The notes under the pieces: model-generated
The model's database searches: none
Told to the model about the DNA's origin: nothing
What the model saw: only the letters and a program-made list of their open reading frames with translations
Shown: piece after piece, positions 1 through 8,612 of the stretch
Numbering within the stretch: the stretch's first letter is position 1
How the letters are laid out: each line of letters starts with the position of its first letter
Program-made: the position numbers and the translations under genes
Origin: Streptomyces sp. 1222.5
GTDB lineage: Bacteria; Actinomycetota; Actinomycetes; Streptomycetales; Streptomycetaceae
Assembly (NCBI RefSeq): GCF_900105245.1
Contig: NZ_FNSZ01000001.1
Coordinates: forward strand, 744,001-808,000
Direction of reading: 5' to 3'
Length of the DNA stretch: 64,000 nucleotides

Positions 1-1
1 G

Positions 2-526
2 CAGGCACGCGACTTCGACCTCGTCCTCGCCGAGGAGTATCCCGGCGACCCCGGCCCGCGGCCCACCGAACTCGAACAACAGGACCTGCTGGAGGACCCG
101 CTCCGGCTCGCCGTGCCCGAGGCGGCCGGCTCCCGCGGCCGGGGACCGATGGCGGCGCTGCGCGCCCTGGCCGGCCACCCCTGGGTGATGGAACCCGAAG
201 GCACGGCGGCACGGCACTGGGCCGTGGCGGTGTGCCGGGACGCCGGCTTCGAACCCGACGTGCGGTTCGAGACCACCGACCTCCTGCTGCACCTGCGCCT
301 CGTCGAGCAGGGACACGCCGCGGCCTTCCTGCCCGACCTGCTCCGGACCGCACAGCCCGCGACCGTCCCACTGCGACCGCTCCCCCGCGGCCGGAACACC
401 CGCCGCATCTTCACCGTGGTCCGCCGCGGCCGGGGCGGGCACCCCGCCGTCGTGGCGTGCCGCGACGCGCTCATCGGCGCGGTGGAGCGGGGCGCGGGCC
501 CGGCGCGGGGCGGCACGGCCGGGTGA
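2..526 (+). CDS. LysR-family transcriptional regulator, C-terminal part
   Basis: Only the last 174 residues are in the window; the frame is open from base 2 to a TGA at 524-526. The segment resembles the second half of a LysR effector-binding domain: a DLVLAEEY strand, an LRLAVPE strand of the kind found at the subdomain hinge, and a closing segment in which the ligand pocket is rebuilt (GHAAAFLPDLL). The N-terminal winged helix-turn-helix lies upstream of base 1, so the protein would regulate a promoter that is not visible here. It converges on the SDR-like gene with a 13-bp gap, so that gene is not an obvious target. The family call is firm for this domain type; the effector is unknown. Confidence 0.8.
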   Translation, partial: QARDFDLVLAEEYPGDPGPRPTELEQQDLLEDPLRLAVPEAAGSRGRGPMAALRALAGHPWVMEPEGTAARHWAVAVCRDAGFEPDVRFETTDLLLHLRLVEQGHAAAFLPDLLRTAQPATVPLRPLPRGRNTRRIFTVVRRGRGGHPAVVACRDALIGAVERGAGPARGGTAG

Positions 527-539
527 GCGGTCGCCGGCC

Positions 540-1298
540 TCAGTCGACGAACTGCTGGCCGCCGTCGACGTCATAGGTCGCCCCGGTGAGCGCCGTGTTG
601 GTCATGAGGTGCACGGCGAGCGCGGCGACGTCCTCCGCCACGACGACCCGCCCGATGGGCAGCGTGGCGCGCAGGTGCTCGCGGCGGGCGTCGAGCTCGT
701 CCCCGAGGAGCCTGGCCGACAACGGGGTGTCGACGAAGCCCGCGGCGATCAGGTTGACGCGGACGGGCGCCAGTTCGAGGGCGAGGCCGGCGGTGAGCGC
801 GGGCAGCGCCGCGGTTACGGCCGAAGCGCTGCCGAGGCCGCCGCGGACCCGCCGGGCGCCCGTGCCGCCCATGAGCAGCAGGCTGCCGCCCGGCCGCACC
901 CTGCCGGACAGGTGGCGGGCGACCTCCACCGCGAGCACCATGTGCCCCGTGAGCGCGCGGCGCGCGTCGTCGGGGTCCATGTCCAGCAGGCTTCCGTACG
1001 ACGGGTGGCCGGCGGTGATCAGCACATGGTCGATCGGCCCCGGCAGTTCCTCGAAGAAGTTCCGCAACTGCGCCGGGTCGTCGGCGTCGAAGGCGGCGGT
1101 GCCGACCGCTTCGGCCTCGGCGGCCGCGGTGCGCAGCCGCTCGGGGTCCCGGCCGGTGAGGATCACGTCGGCGCCCTCGGCGCGGGCATGCCGTGCGGTG
1201 GCCAGTCCGATGCCCGCGCTGCCGCCGATCACGATGAGGGTCTGTCCCTGGAGAGCGGGATCGCGGGGGTCGCACGCCGCCGATGGCTGAGCACTCAT
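540..1298 (-). CDS. SDR-like oxidoreductase lacking the YxxxK catalytic pair
   Basis: 252 residues with a short-chain dehydrogenase Rossmann fold. The N-terminal cofactor loop is GGSAGIG (near residue 25), an ILTGRD strand follows, and the C-terminal segment ends in the usual DVDGGQQ. At the position where classical SDRs carry Tyr-x-x-x-Lys, the aligned stretch before the LALELAP helix is SASAVTAALPALTAG, which puts Ala and Thr in place of Tyr and Lys. Cofactor binding looks intact but normal hydride-transfer chemistry does not, so it may be a binding protein or a divergent reductase. Start: the ATG at 1298 has a strong GGAGGAGGG ribosome site; an upstream in-frame start would add a low-complexity Arg/Gly tail. 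Confidence 0.8.
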   Translation of the reverse strand: MSAQPSAACDPRDPALQGQTLIVIGGSAGIGLATARHARAEGADVILTGRDPERLRTAAAEAEAVGTAAFDADDPAQLRNFFEELPGPIDHVLITAGHPSYGSLLDMDPDDARRALTGHMVLAVEVARHLSGRVRPGGSLLLMGGTGARRVRGGLGSASAVTAALPALTAGLALELAPVRVNLIAAGFVDTPLSARLLGDELDARREHLRATLPIGRVVVAEDVAALAVHLMTNTALTGATYDVDGGQQFVD

Positions 1299-1404
1299 GG
1301 ACCCTCCTCCGCCGCGGCGACCTCGTCCTCTGCCAGCCTGCACCCTTGACGGCGGCCCCGCATGTGAGCGGCGCCGTGCCCGGGGGCCCCGGACCCGTGC
1401 CCCT

Positions 1405-1434
1405 CCCCCTCCGCCTCGCGCGAGGCGGAGGGGG
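1405..1434 (-). terminator. Perfect palindrome downstream of the methyltransferase gene
   Basis: A 15+15 perfect inverted repeat (left arm CCCCCTCCGCCTCGC) sits 20 bp past the methyltransferase stop codon on its own strand. A GC-rich hairpin without a T-run is the usual form of Streptomyces intrinsic terminators. Confidence 0.65.
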
Positions 1435-1454
1435 GGTCCGCCGGGTGTGTCCGG

Positions 1455-2270
1455 TCAGGGCTTCCTGGCGAGTCCGCCGTGTTCGGCGATGACCTCCCCG
1501 GCCGGCCCGCCGGGCTCGGGACGCCACTGCGTGACCGGAACGACGCCGGGCTCGATGAGTTCCAGGCCGTCGAAGAACGAGGTGATCTCGTCGACGGTGC
1601 GCAGGTTGTAGGGGACCGCACCGCTCTTGTTGTAGCCGTCCTGGGCATCCTCGAAGACGGGGTCGATGCCTCGCGACCCGTCGTTGATGGAGAGGTAACT
1701 GCCCGACGGCAGCGCCGCCATGAGCCGGGTGACGATGGAGCGGGCCTGCTCCCGGTCGGCGACGTGCCCCAGGATGTTGCTCAGGATGAGCGCGGTGGGG
1801 CGGCTGAGGTCCAGCGTCTCGGCGGCGGCCGCGAGGATGCGCTCCGGATCCGTCACATCGGCGTCGATGTAGGCGGTCGCGCCCTCGCGGGACGAGTACA
1901 GCAGGGCGCGGGCGTGGGCCAGGACCATGGGGTCGTTGTCGACGTACACGATCCGGGCGTCGGGCGCGAGCCGCTGGGCGACCTCGTGGGTGTTGTCGGC
2001 GGTCGGCAGGCCGGTGCCGACGTCCAGGAACTGCCGGATGCCCGCCTCGGTGACGAGGTGGGTGATGTTGCGGCGCAGGAAGGCCCGGCTGCTGCGGGCG
2101 ATGGTGACGATGCCGGGGAAGACCGCGGTGTAGGCGTCTCCGGCCTCCTCGTCGACGGGGTAGTTGTCCTTGCCGCCGAGCCAGTAGTTCCAGATGCGCG
2201 CGGAGTGCGGCACCGAGGTGTCGATCTTCTGGTGCGTCTCTGGTTCGGGCGTCGTAGCGGGATCGGTCAT
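1455..2270 (-). CDS. SAM-dependent methyltransferase, Methyltransf_19 (DUF574-like) family
   Basis: 271 residues. Recognised by its N-terminal signature (HSARIWNYWLGGKDNYPVD) and the SAM-binding loop LDVGTGLPTADN, followed by an acidic strand VYVDNDPMVL that contacts the ribose. This family is greatly expanded in Streptomyces and related actinobacteria, usually as stand-alone genes; substrates are generally unknown. It is transcribed divergently from the PAS/PP2C phosphatase and followed by a strong palindromic terminator. The ATG at 2270 has only a weak Shine-Dalgarno sequence but begins the conserved N-terminus. Length is normal for the family. Confidence 0.9.
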   Translation of the reverse strand: MTDPATTPEPETHQKIDTSVPHSARIWNYWLGGKDNYPVDEEAGDAYTAVFPGIVTIARSSRAFLRRNITHLVTEAGIRQFLDVGTGLPTADNTHEVAQRLAPDARIVYVDNDPMVLAHARALLYSSREGATAYIDADVTDPERILAAAAETLDLSRPTALILSNILGHVADREQARSIVTRLMAALPSGSYLSINDGSRGIDPVFEDAQDGYNKSGAVPYNLRTVDEITSFFDGLELIEPGVVPVTQWRPEPGGPAGEVIAEHGGLARKP

Positions 2271-2685
2271 GAGTCGAGTCCGTCTTTCAGCCAGGGCGTG
2301 GATCAGTCATGGCACAACCTACGTCCGAACACCGCCCGCCCACTCACCAGTTCGGGTTTCCGACCACTCCGCCGGGCGGCCCGCGCCCCAGGCTGCCTCG
2401 GGGCGCTCCGGACTTCTTGGACGTACGTGGATCGCGCGCTGGGTGTGGCCCCCTGATCAGCGGCTACGTCCTGGCTCCCGGACCACGGGCCGCGGCTCCG
2501 CCGCCCGGTGCGCGAACCGTGGGCGAGCGCCTGCTCCGGCGACGCGGAGTCCTCATCCGGACACCGCGGCCCGGTCCCTTCCCGGGGAGGGGCGCCACCC
2601 CATGGGCATCACGGGTGCGAAGACACGTCGGGGGCTATGTGAGACCGTAGTGCAAGGAAAGTTGCCCGCGGACGGGGCCGACAGC
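2271..2685. promoter_or_regulatory. Divergent intergenic region, methyltransferase / PP2C phosphatase
   Basis: About 415 bp between two divergent starts. It must hold both promoters, but no convincing -35/-10 pair or operator was recognised. An in-frame ATG at 2602 behind a GGGAGGGG sequence means the phosphatase could begin inside this region. Confidence 0.4.
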
Positions 2686-5121
2686 ATGGGTCTCAGGGAT
2701 ATGGCGAACGAGCACCGGGGCGATCCGTTCGGCATCACGTCGGCCGCCGTCGTCCTGGTGGACGTGCACGGCATGATCCGTCACTGGAGCGAGCGGGCGG
2801 AGACTCTGCTCGGGTATCCGGCGGCGGACGTGCTCGGGCGTCCGGCGATGTCCGTGCTGGTGAGCGAGGAGTCACCGGCGTCCATGATGTCGCGGGCCCG
2901 GCGTTTCGAGGGCTGCTGGGAGGGCCTGGTCACCGTCCGTCATCGTGCGGGCCACCCCGTGGAGCTGGCCGTGCGGGCGTGCCCGCTGGACGCGGAGCAG
3001 GGCTCCGGCTGGCTCGCCGTGGCCTGTGACGTCGCCTCCTCGCGTCAGTGGGAGTTGGACCAGGCGGTGCTGCGGAGCCTGCTGGAGGAGTCGCCGATCG
3101 GCGTCGGGGTCCTGGACGCCGATTTGCGGTTGCAGTGGGTGAACCAGGTGCTGGCCGCGATGGAGGGCCTGCCGCTCCACGACGGGGCCGAGGGCACGGC
3201 CCGTATCCCGCAGTCGGGTGAGGTGCCGCCGTCCGTCGACTGGCAGGCGCGCCAGGTGCTGATGTGGGGCCGGGTGTCACCGGCCCTGGAGCAGGTGACG
3301 CCCCCGGCCGGCATGTCCCGGCGGGGCTCGCACGGTCACCTCAGGCTCCGCTCCTCGTTCCCGTTGCGCGATCCCTACGGCAAGACGCTCGGGGTGTGCC
3401 ACACCGCCGTCGAGTTCAATGCCGAGGACCGGGCGCGCGAACGGCTGGCCCTGGTCAACGAGGCGGCGCAGCGCATCGGCACCACTCTGGACCTCGACCG
3501 CACGGTGCAGGAACTCGCCGAGGTCCTCGTGCCGCAGCTGGCCGACTTCGCGGCGATCGATCTCTTCCAGGGCGTCCTCGCCGCCAAGGACCTCAGCTCC
3601 GGCCCGATCGCCGGGGGCACGCTCCAGCGGGCCGCGCACCTGTCGATCCGCGAGGAGATACCGGAAGCGGTCGTCCCCATCGGGGAGCCCACCGGCTACC
3701 CGCCCAAGTCTCCGCAGCGACGCTGTCTGACCACCGGCCGGCCGATCCGTGATCCGGTGCTGAATCCGACGACCTGGTGGCTGGCCGGCGATCAGCAGCG
3801 GCTGGCCAAGCTCGTCCGGCTCGGGGTGCACACCCACCTGGTGGTACCGCTCCGGGCGCGGGGCGTGACCATGGGGGTGGTCACGCTGTTGCGCTGGGAC
3901 AACCCCGACCCGTTCGACGAGGAGGATCTCCTGCTGGTCGAGGAGCTGGTGGCCCGCGCCGCGGTCTGCGTGGACAACGCCCGGCGTTTCGTCCGCGAGC
4001 ACAATGCCGCCCTGGCCCTGCAGACCAGCCTCCTGCCGCCCGATCTGCCCGACCACTGCGCCGTCGAGGTCGCCTACCGCTATCTGCCGACCGACGCCGA
4101 AGCGGGCGTGGGGGGCGACTGGTTCGACGTCATCCCGCTGTCCGGCGCCCGGGTCGCCCTGGTCGTGGGGGACGTCGTCGGCCACGGCATCCATGCCGCC
4201 GCGAGCATGGGGCGGCTGCGTGCGGCCGTGCAGACGCTGGCCGACCTGGACCTGACCCCCGACGAGCTGCTCGCCCACGTCGACGACCTGGTGCTGCGCC
4301 TGGCGGAGGAGGCCGAGGCGGCGACGGACAACCCGATGGTGGTCGGGGCCACCTGCGTGTACGCCGTGTACGACCCGATCTCGCGGAAGCTCAACGTGGC
4401 ACGGGCCGGCCATCCCACCCCCGCCATCGCCCATCTCAGCGAGCCCGTCGAGCTGCCCGACATCCCCGCCGGTCCCCCGCTCGGCCTGGGCGGTCTGCCC
4501 TTCGAGTCGGCCGAGATCGAGCTGGAGGAGGGCAGTGTCGTCGCCCTGTACACCGACGGTCTGATCGAGGCCTCGGACCGCGATGTCGACGTCGGCTTCG
4601 AGCGGCTCTGCTTCGCCCTGGCCCACCCCGACCGGCCGCTGGAGGAGATCTGCGACACGATGGTCCGCATCCTGCTGCCGGACCATCCGCGCGACGACGT
4701 CGCCTTCCTGATCGCCAGGACCCGCGCGCTGACCCCGGACCGGGTGGCCTCCTGGGAGGTGCCCGCCGATCCGCAGGCGGTGCACGAGACCCGCGAGAAG
4801 GTGGCGTGCCAGCTGGCCGCGTGGGGGCTGGAGGACGTCGCCTTCACCACCGAGCTGATCGTGAGCGAACTGGTCACCAACGCCATCACGCACGCGTCGG
4901 GGCCGATCGGTCTTCGTCTGATCCATGAGCGGACCCTCATCTGCGAGGTGTCGGACACCAGCAACACCTCGCCCCACCTGCGGCGTGCGCTGAGCACCGA
5001 CGAGGGAGGACGCGGTCTGTTCCTGGTCGCGCAGGTCGCCCAGCGCTGGGGCACCCGGTACACGGCGACGGGCAAGACGATCTGGGCGGAACAGCAACTG
5101 CCCGGCACCGGCTGCCGCTGA
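2686..5121 (+). CDS. PAS-PAS-GAF-PP2C(SpoIIE)-HATPase signalling phosphatase
   Basis: About 811 residues from the chosen ATG. Domains in order: PAS (15-115, with MIRHWSERAETLLGY), second PAS (130-245, GVLDADLRLQWVN), GAF (255-440), PP2C/SpoIIE phosphatase (450-675) with metal motifs GGDWFDV (near 475), VGDVVGHG (near 494) and YTDGLIEASD (near 621), then a GHKL anti-sigma-type kinase domain (690-805) with N-box SELVTNAITHA and G-box GGRGLFLV. Known members dephosphorylate anti-anti-sigma proteins in partner-switching; the fused kinase domain suggests both opposing activities in one soluble chain, gated by PAS/GAF ligands (inference). Start is uncertain: 2602, 2686 and 2701 are all in frame; 2602 has the best ribosome site. 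It has a paralogue at 30002-32779. Confidence 0.88.
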   Translation: MGLRDMANEHRGDPFGITSAAVVLVDVHGMIRHWSERAETLLGYPAADVLGRPAMSVLVSEESPASMMSRARRFEGCWEGLVTVRHRAGHPVELAVRACPLDAEQGSGWLAVACDVASSRQWELDQAVLRSLLEESPIGVGVLDADLRLQWVNQVLAAMEGLPLHDGAEGTARIPQSGEVPPSVDWQARQVLMWGRVSPALEQVTPPAGMSRRGSHGHLRLRSSFPLRDPYGKTLGVCHTAVEFNAEDRARERLALVNEAAQRIGTTLDLDRTVQELAEVLVPQLADFAAIDLFQGVLAAKDLSSGPIAGGTLQRAAHLSIREEIPEAVVPIGEPTGYPPKSPQRRCLTTGRPIRDPVLNPTTWWLAGDQQRLAKLVRLGVHTHLVVPLRARGVTMGVVTLLRWDNPDPFDEEDLLLVEELVARAAVCVDNARRFVREHNAALALQTSLLPPDLPDHCAVEVAYRYLPTDAEAGVGGDWFDVIPLSGARVALVVGDVVGHGIHAAASMGRLRAAVQTLADLDLTPDELLAHVDDLVLRLAEEAEAATDNPMVVGATCVYAVYDPISRKLNVARAGHPTPAIAHLSEPVELPDIPAGPPLGLGGLPFESAEIELEEGSVVALYTDGLIEASDRDVDVGFERLCFALAHPDRPLEEICDTMVRILLPDHPRDDVAFLIARTRALTPDRVASWEVPADPQAVHETREKVACQLAAWGLEDVAFTTELIVSELVTNAITHASGPIGLRLIHERTLICEVSDTSNTSPHLRRALSTDEGGRGLFLVAQVAQRWGTRYTATGKTIWAEQQLPGTGCR

Positions 5122-5148
5122 GGGCGTCCGGCCCAAGGGTCGCGCGGG

Positions 5149-5724
5149 TCAGCCGTCGTCCCTCGCGCCGCTCGCCTCGTGGGCGCGGCGCAGCGATGTC
5201 TCCTCCGCCCGGTCGGCCAGTGCCAGCAGGCGGTCTCGTCGGCGGGGCCACCACAGCAGGTCGGCCAGGAGGAGGACGACCAGCAGCCAGGAGGCGATGG
5301 TCTCCCCGGTGGTTCCCGTCAGCGTGTCGTACACGGCGAGAGCGAGCGCGAGCACGGTGACGAGGAGGATCACCCAGCGGCGCAGCCGGTCCTCCTCGGC
5401 GGCCCGGCGCAGGGCACCCGCGTACTCGGAGACGGCGGGCGCCAGCCGGGGGTCACCGACGGCCTCGCCCCGCCGGGTGGCGCGGACGACGGCCGCGCGG
5501 TCGGCGGCGTTCATGTGCCCGGCGGCGGGCCAGAGCCTGTCCGCCCGGCGGGCCACACGGATGCCGTAGAACACGCTCAGCACCACGAACACCACGGCGG
5601 GCCCCAGCCAGGACCCCGACTCGACGAACACGAAGGCCCCGAAGAACACGCCGGTGGCGACGCCGGCGCCCAGCGCCCTGCCCGCCCGCCCCCGCCGCCA
5701 CAGCACGCCCGGTACGAGGATCAT
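5149..5724 (-). CDS. Small integral membrane protein, four TM segments
   Basis: 191 residues from the ATG at 5724 (an alternative start at 5751 adds nine). Two hydrophobic pairs are visible: residues 15-50 (VATGVFFGAFVF and GPAVVFVVLSVFYGI) and residues 115-155 (WVILLVTVLALALAVYD and IASWLLVVLLLADLLWW), separated by a charged helical stretch with GDPRLAPAV. The layout resembles uncharacterised actinobacterial membrane proteins that have a cytoplasmic helical insert; no enzyme motif is visible. It converges on the phosphatase gene with a 27-bp gap. Function unknown. Confidence 0.7.
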   Translation of the reverse strand: MILVPGVLWRRGRAGRALGAGVATGVFFGAFVFVESGSWLGPAVVFVVLSVFYGIRVARRADRLWPAAGHMNAADRAAVVRATRRGEAVGDPRLAPAVSEYAGALRRAAEEDRLRRWVILLVTVLALALAVYDTLTGTTGETIASWLLVVLLLADLLWWPRRRDRLLALADRAEETSLRRAHEASGARDDG

Positions 5725-5806
5725 CTGTCCACGGTGGCCATCACCCGGCACGGCCGCAACCGGCGCGTCCGCGCGGCGGCCGGGAGCGGGCGCCGCACCG
5801 GTGCCG

Positions 5807-6055
5807 TCACATACCGCTGGTCCTGCGTTTCCACTTCGTACGGGTGGCGCCGAAGCCCGTCTCGTGGTCCCAGATGTGCGTGCACGAGGGGCACTGCAGA
5901 TGGAGGAGACTGCCGGTGTTGCTGAGCAGGTAGCGCCAGTGGTCCGGGCACCGGCGGCCCTGCTCGCACACGGCGCACTCCCGGTGGTCCTCGCAGTGCG
6001 GGCAGGTCACCCAGGCGCGGCGCCCGATGTCCGCCTGCGGATCAAGCGGAAGCAC
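5807..6055 (-). CDS. Small double CxxC zinc-ribbon protein
   Basis: 82 residues starting at GTG 6055. Cysteine pairs CPHC (residue 18 on), CAVC (27), a lone Cys plus His (CPDHW) and CPSC (near 55) suggest two zinc-binding knuckles; the last pair is followed by HIWDHETG. Its start overlaps the end of the upstream gene by 14 bp, so the two are likely co-translated. No catalytic domain is present; nucleic-acid or protein binding is a reasonable inference only. The pair is divergent from the TROVE gene. Confidence 0.65.
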   Translation of the reverse strand: MLPLDPQADIGRRAWVTCPHCEDHRECAVCEQGRRCPDHWRYLLSNTGSLLHLQCPSCTHIWDHETGFGATRTKWKRRTSGM

Positions 6056-6299
6056 GGCCGTTTCCGCGTTCGGGGAGAACGCCGGCCCGGACGAGGGTGT
6101 CGTACACCCGCTGCTGCTCCTCGTCGAGGCCGGAGTACAGCAGGTCGTACGCCTCCTCCTCGTCGCGCAGCACCTTCACGGGGTCCCAGCCGGGGCCGAG
6201 CGCGTCCATGACGTGGGCCCGCCGGATCATCTCGTGGCTGTTCAGATCGACGGCGAAGTCGACCGGCTCGGTGGGAGGAGTGGGATCATGGAGGGACAT
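6042..6299 (-). CDS. Hypothetical small acidic helical protein
   Basis: 85 residues from the ATG at 6299. No signal peptide or TM segment. The conserved-looking core is HEMIRRAHVMDALGPGWDP followed by EEEAYDLLYSGLDEEQQ and a short TLVRAGVLP tail, the kind of small all-helical domain annotated as an actinobacterial DUF; I am not certain of its number. It overlaps the zinc-ribbon gene by 14 bp (probable operon) and reads away from the TROVE gene. Function unknown. Confidence 0.65.
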   Translation of the reverse strand: MSLHDPTPPTEPVDFAVDLNSHEMIRRAHVMDALGPGWDPVKVLRDEEEAYDLLYSGLDEEQQRVYDTLVRAGVLPERGNGRASA

Positions 6300-6567
6300 A
6301 CCATCGAACTTAGGTACGCCTTCCCCACCGCGACAAGGGCAGGTGGGGGACATCACAGGCCGGCGCGGGACGCCGGATCAATTCGGATGCGCGCACCGGG
6401 GGCCCGCGGATACCGTCCCCCGTGACGTCTTCCGATGCGCCGAGCCCCGGTTACTTCCTGACGACGAAACCCACACCGGTGCCCAATCCTTCTCGGGAGA
6501 CGTCCCCACGCTTTCCCTCACTTCCCTACGCGCCTGTCCACCGCACCCTCCAGGGGGATCTGTCTGC

Positions 6568-8250
6568 ATGACCCGGTTCAGCCGCCAGCGGGCCAAGACC
6601 GAAGCCAGGAACGAGATTCAGGCCGAGGTGCCCGGGTTGACCGCGCGAGGACGCACCTCGCCGCTCTCCACGCACGGGCAGTGGATCCTGCCCGCACGGC
6701 GGCGGGCACCCGCCGTGCCCTCGGCCGTGACCGTCAATCACGAGGGCGGCGCGGGATACGCCCGTACGCCGAAGGAGGAGCTGTTCCTGCTGGCCGTCGG
6801 CAACCTGGTCGGGCAGGAGACCTTCTACGAGAGCGCCGGCTCACGGGACGACCGGTACTCCGCTCTCGTACGGCGGCTCGCCGTCAGCGATCCCGCGTGG
6901 ACCCTGGGGCTGCTCCGCTGGCTGCGTACGGAGGCGCACATGCGGACCGCGTCCGTCGTCGGTGCGGCCGAGTTCGTCCGGGCACGCCTGGAGGCCGGAG
7001 CCTCCGGGTACTCTCGGCAGGCGGTCGGGGCGGTGCTGCAACGCGCCGACGAACCCGGTGAGTTGCTCGCCTACTGGACCTCCCGGTACGGCAGCCGACT
7101 CCCCCAGCCCCTCAAGCGCGGTGTCGCCGACGCCGTACAGCGGCTGTACACCGGCGGTGCGCTGCTGAAGTACGACACCCCGTCCCGGGGCTTCCGCTTC
7201 GCCGACGTCCTGCGCCTGACCCATCCCGTACCCGCGCCCGACCGGCCCTGGCAGGACGGGGTGTTCCGGTACGCCCTCGACCGGCGCTACCGGCCCCACC
7301 TCGCCCTGCCGCCCGCCGGCGACCACCTCCTCCTCGCGCACCGGGCCCTCATGGCCGTGGCCGTGGCGGAGCGGTACGACCTCGTCACCTCGCCCGGCGG
7401 GGCCGAGCGGCTCTCCGCCGCCGGAATGACCTGGGAATCCGTGGCCGGATGGCTCCAGCGCCCGCTCGACGCGGCCGTGTGGGAGGCGCTGATCCCCTCC
7501 ATGGGTCCGATGGCCCTCGTCCGCAACCTGCGCAACTTCGACGCCGCCGGCGTCGACGACCGTGTGGCGGCCGAGGTGGCCGGCCGCATCTCCGACCGGG
7601 ACGAGGTGCGCCGCTCGCGCCAGTTCCCTTTCCGGTATCTCGCCGCCCACCGCAACGCGCCCTCGCCCCGCTGGCACGACGCCCTGGAGACCGCTCTCGG
7701 GCACTCGCTCGCCCAGGTGCCCGCGCTGTCCGGCCGCACCCTCGTCCTGGTCGACCGGTCGGGGGCGATGTTCGACACGCCCAGTGCCCGGACCCAGCTC
7801 AACCGCGCCGATTCCGCGGCCGTGTTCGGCAGCGCCCTCGCGCTCCGCGCCGAGCACGCCGACCTCGTCGAGTTCGGCACCGGCAGCCGGGTCGTCGCAC
7901 TGGCGCCCGGCGAGTCCGTGCTGCGCGCGGTGGACCGGTTCCACGAGCTCGGCGGCACCAGCACCGCCGCGGCCGTCCGGCGGCACTACCGCCACCACGA
8001 CCGCGTCGTCGTCGTCACCGACGAACAGGCCCACCCGTCCTACGGCGTCGACCCGTTCGCCGCCGTCCCGCGGCACATCCCCGTCTACACGTGGAATCTC
8101 GCCGGATATACGTACGGTCACGCCGCGAGGGGACGGCACCGGCACACGTTCGGCGGCCTGAGCGACGCCGCCTTCCGTCTCGTCCCGCTCATCGAGTGCG
8201 GCCTCGGGGCGGCCTGGCCCTGGGAGACCGGTGCGCGCCCGATCGGCTGA
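6568..8250 (+). CDS. TROVE-domain (Ro60/Rsr-like) RNA-binding protein
   Basis: 560 residues. The N-terminal two-thirds is the HEAT-like TROVE ring (motifs RTPKEELFLLAVGNLVGQ and DPAWTLGLLRWLRTEAHMR); the C-terminal third is a von Willebrand A fold with a MIDAS-type sequence DRSGAMF near residue 396 followed by a TAAAVRRHYR segment and VVVTDEQ strand. Ro60 orthologues bind misfolded RNAs and small Y RNAs and can deliver RNA to PNPase; here that role is inferred from the family. Start: ATG 6568 has a GGGGGA ribosome site 8 bp upstream, although the frame is open much further 5'. No Y-RNA gene could be recognised in the flanks. The gene is monocistronic and divergent from the small zinc-ribbon pair. 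Confidence 0.9.
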   Translation: MTRFSRQRAKTEARNEIQAEVPGLTARGRTSPLSTHGQWILPARRRAPAVPSAVTVNHEGGAGYARTPKEELFLLAVGNLVGQETFYESAGSRDDRYSALVRRLAVSDPAWTLGLLRWLRTEAHMRTASVVGAAEFVRARLEAGASGYSRQAVGAVLQRADEPGELLAYWTSRYGSRLPQPLKRGVADAVQRLYTGGALLKYDTPSRGFRFADVLRLTHPVPAPDRPWQDGVFRYALDRRYRPHLALPPAGDHLLLAHRALMAVAVAERYDLVTSPGGAERLSAAGMTWESVAGWLQRPLDAAVWEALIPSMGPMALVRNLRNFDAAGVDDRVAAEVAGRISDRDEVRRSRQFPFRYLAAHRNAPSPRWHDALETALGHSLAQVPALSGRTLVLVDRSGAMFDTPSARTQLNRADSAAVFGSALALRAEHADLVEFGTGSRVVALAPGESVLRAVDRFHELGGTSTAAAVRRHYRHHDRVVVVTDEQAHPSYGVDPFAAVPRHIPVYTWNLAGYTYGHAARGRHRHTFGGLSDAAFRLVPLIECGLGAAWPWETGARPIG

Positions 8251-8293
8251 CCGGCGTGCGTTTCCCTTTCGGGCAAGCCTCGTTAGGTCACAC

Positions 8294-8497
8294 ATGATCA
8301 AGAAGATTGCCTGTGCGTCCGCCGTCGCCGCAGCTCTCCTGGCTGCCGCCCCCGCCGCCGAGGCGGCCCCGAAGCCCGCCCCCGCCTCCGGAGTTCCCGC
8401 GGCGCCCCTCCTGAACGGGCTCCTCGGATCCCTCGAGGTCGGGCATCCGGTGACCTCCCTCAAGACGATCGTCCCCACGGGCGTACGGGGCGAATGA
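8294..8497 (+). CDS. Small secreted peptide
   Basis: 67 residues: a Sec signal peptide (MIKKIACASAVAAALLAAAP) with a likely cleavage after AEA near residue 24, then a short Pro/Ala-rich mature part containing LLNGLLGSLEVGHPVTSLK. No cysteine in the mature part. Similar small secreted proteins of unknown role are common in Streptomyces and some are surface or developmental proteins. It sits 43 bp after the TROVE gene; whether it has its own promoter is not clear. Confidence 0.65.
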   Translation: MIKKIACASAVAAALLAAAPAAEAAPKPAPASGVPAAPLLNGLLGSLEVGHPVTSLKTIVPTGVRGE

Positions 8498-8612
8498 CCG
8501 GCTCCGCCCCCGGCGCGCGGGCGACCGGCACGACCGATCGCCGCGACCCACCGCTGCGGCCCCCGGTCCTGGGTACACGAACTCCGTCGGGTCGTACCAG
8601 GAGAGGGTCGCA

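Noticed and set aside
3277..5136. Long minus-strand frame of 619 codons opposite the PP2C phosphatase
   Set aside because: Antisense shadow of a clear multi-domain gene; the composition is typical of the complementary frame in high-G+C DNA.
6305..6325. Iron-box-like TTAGGT sequences (also near 8284)
   Set aside because: Only one half matches the DmdR/IdeR consensus at each site; nothing else suggests iron control.
6300..6567. Possible Y-RNA (YrlA-like) gene upstream of the TROVE gene
   Set aside because: Short inverted elements exist (for example CCGG...CCGG near 6450) but no tRNA-like T-arm or conserved Y stem could be drawn convincingly.
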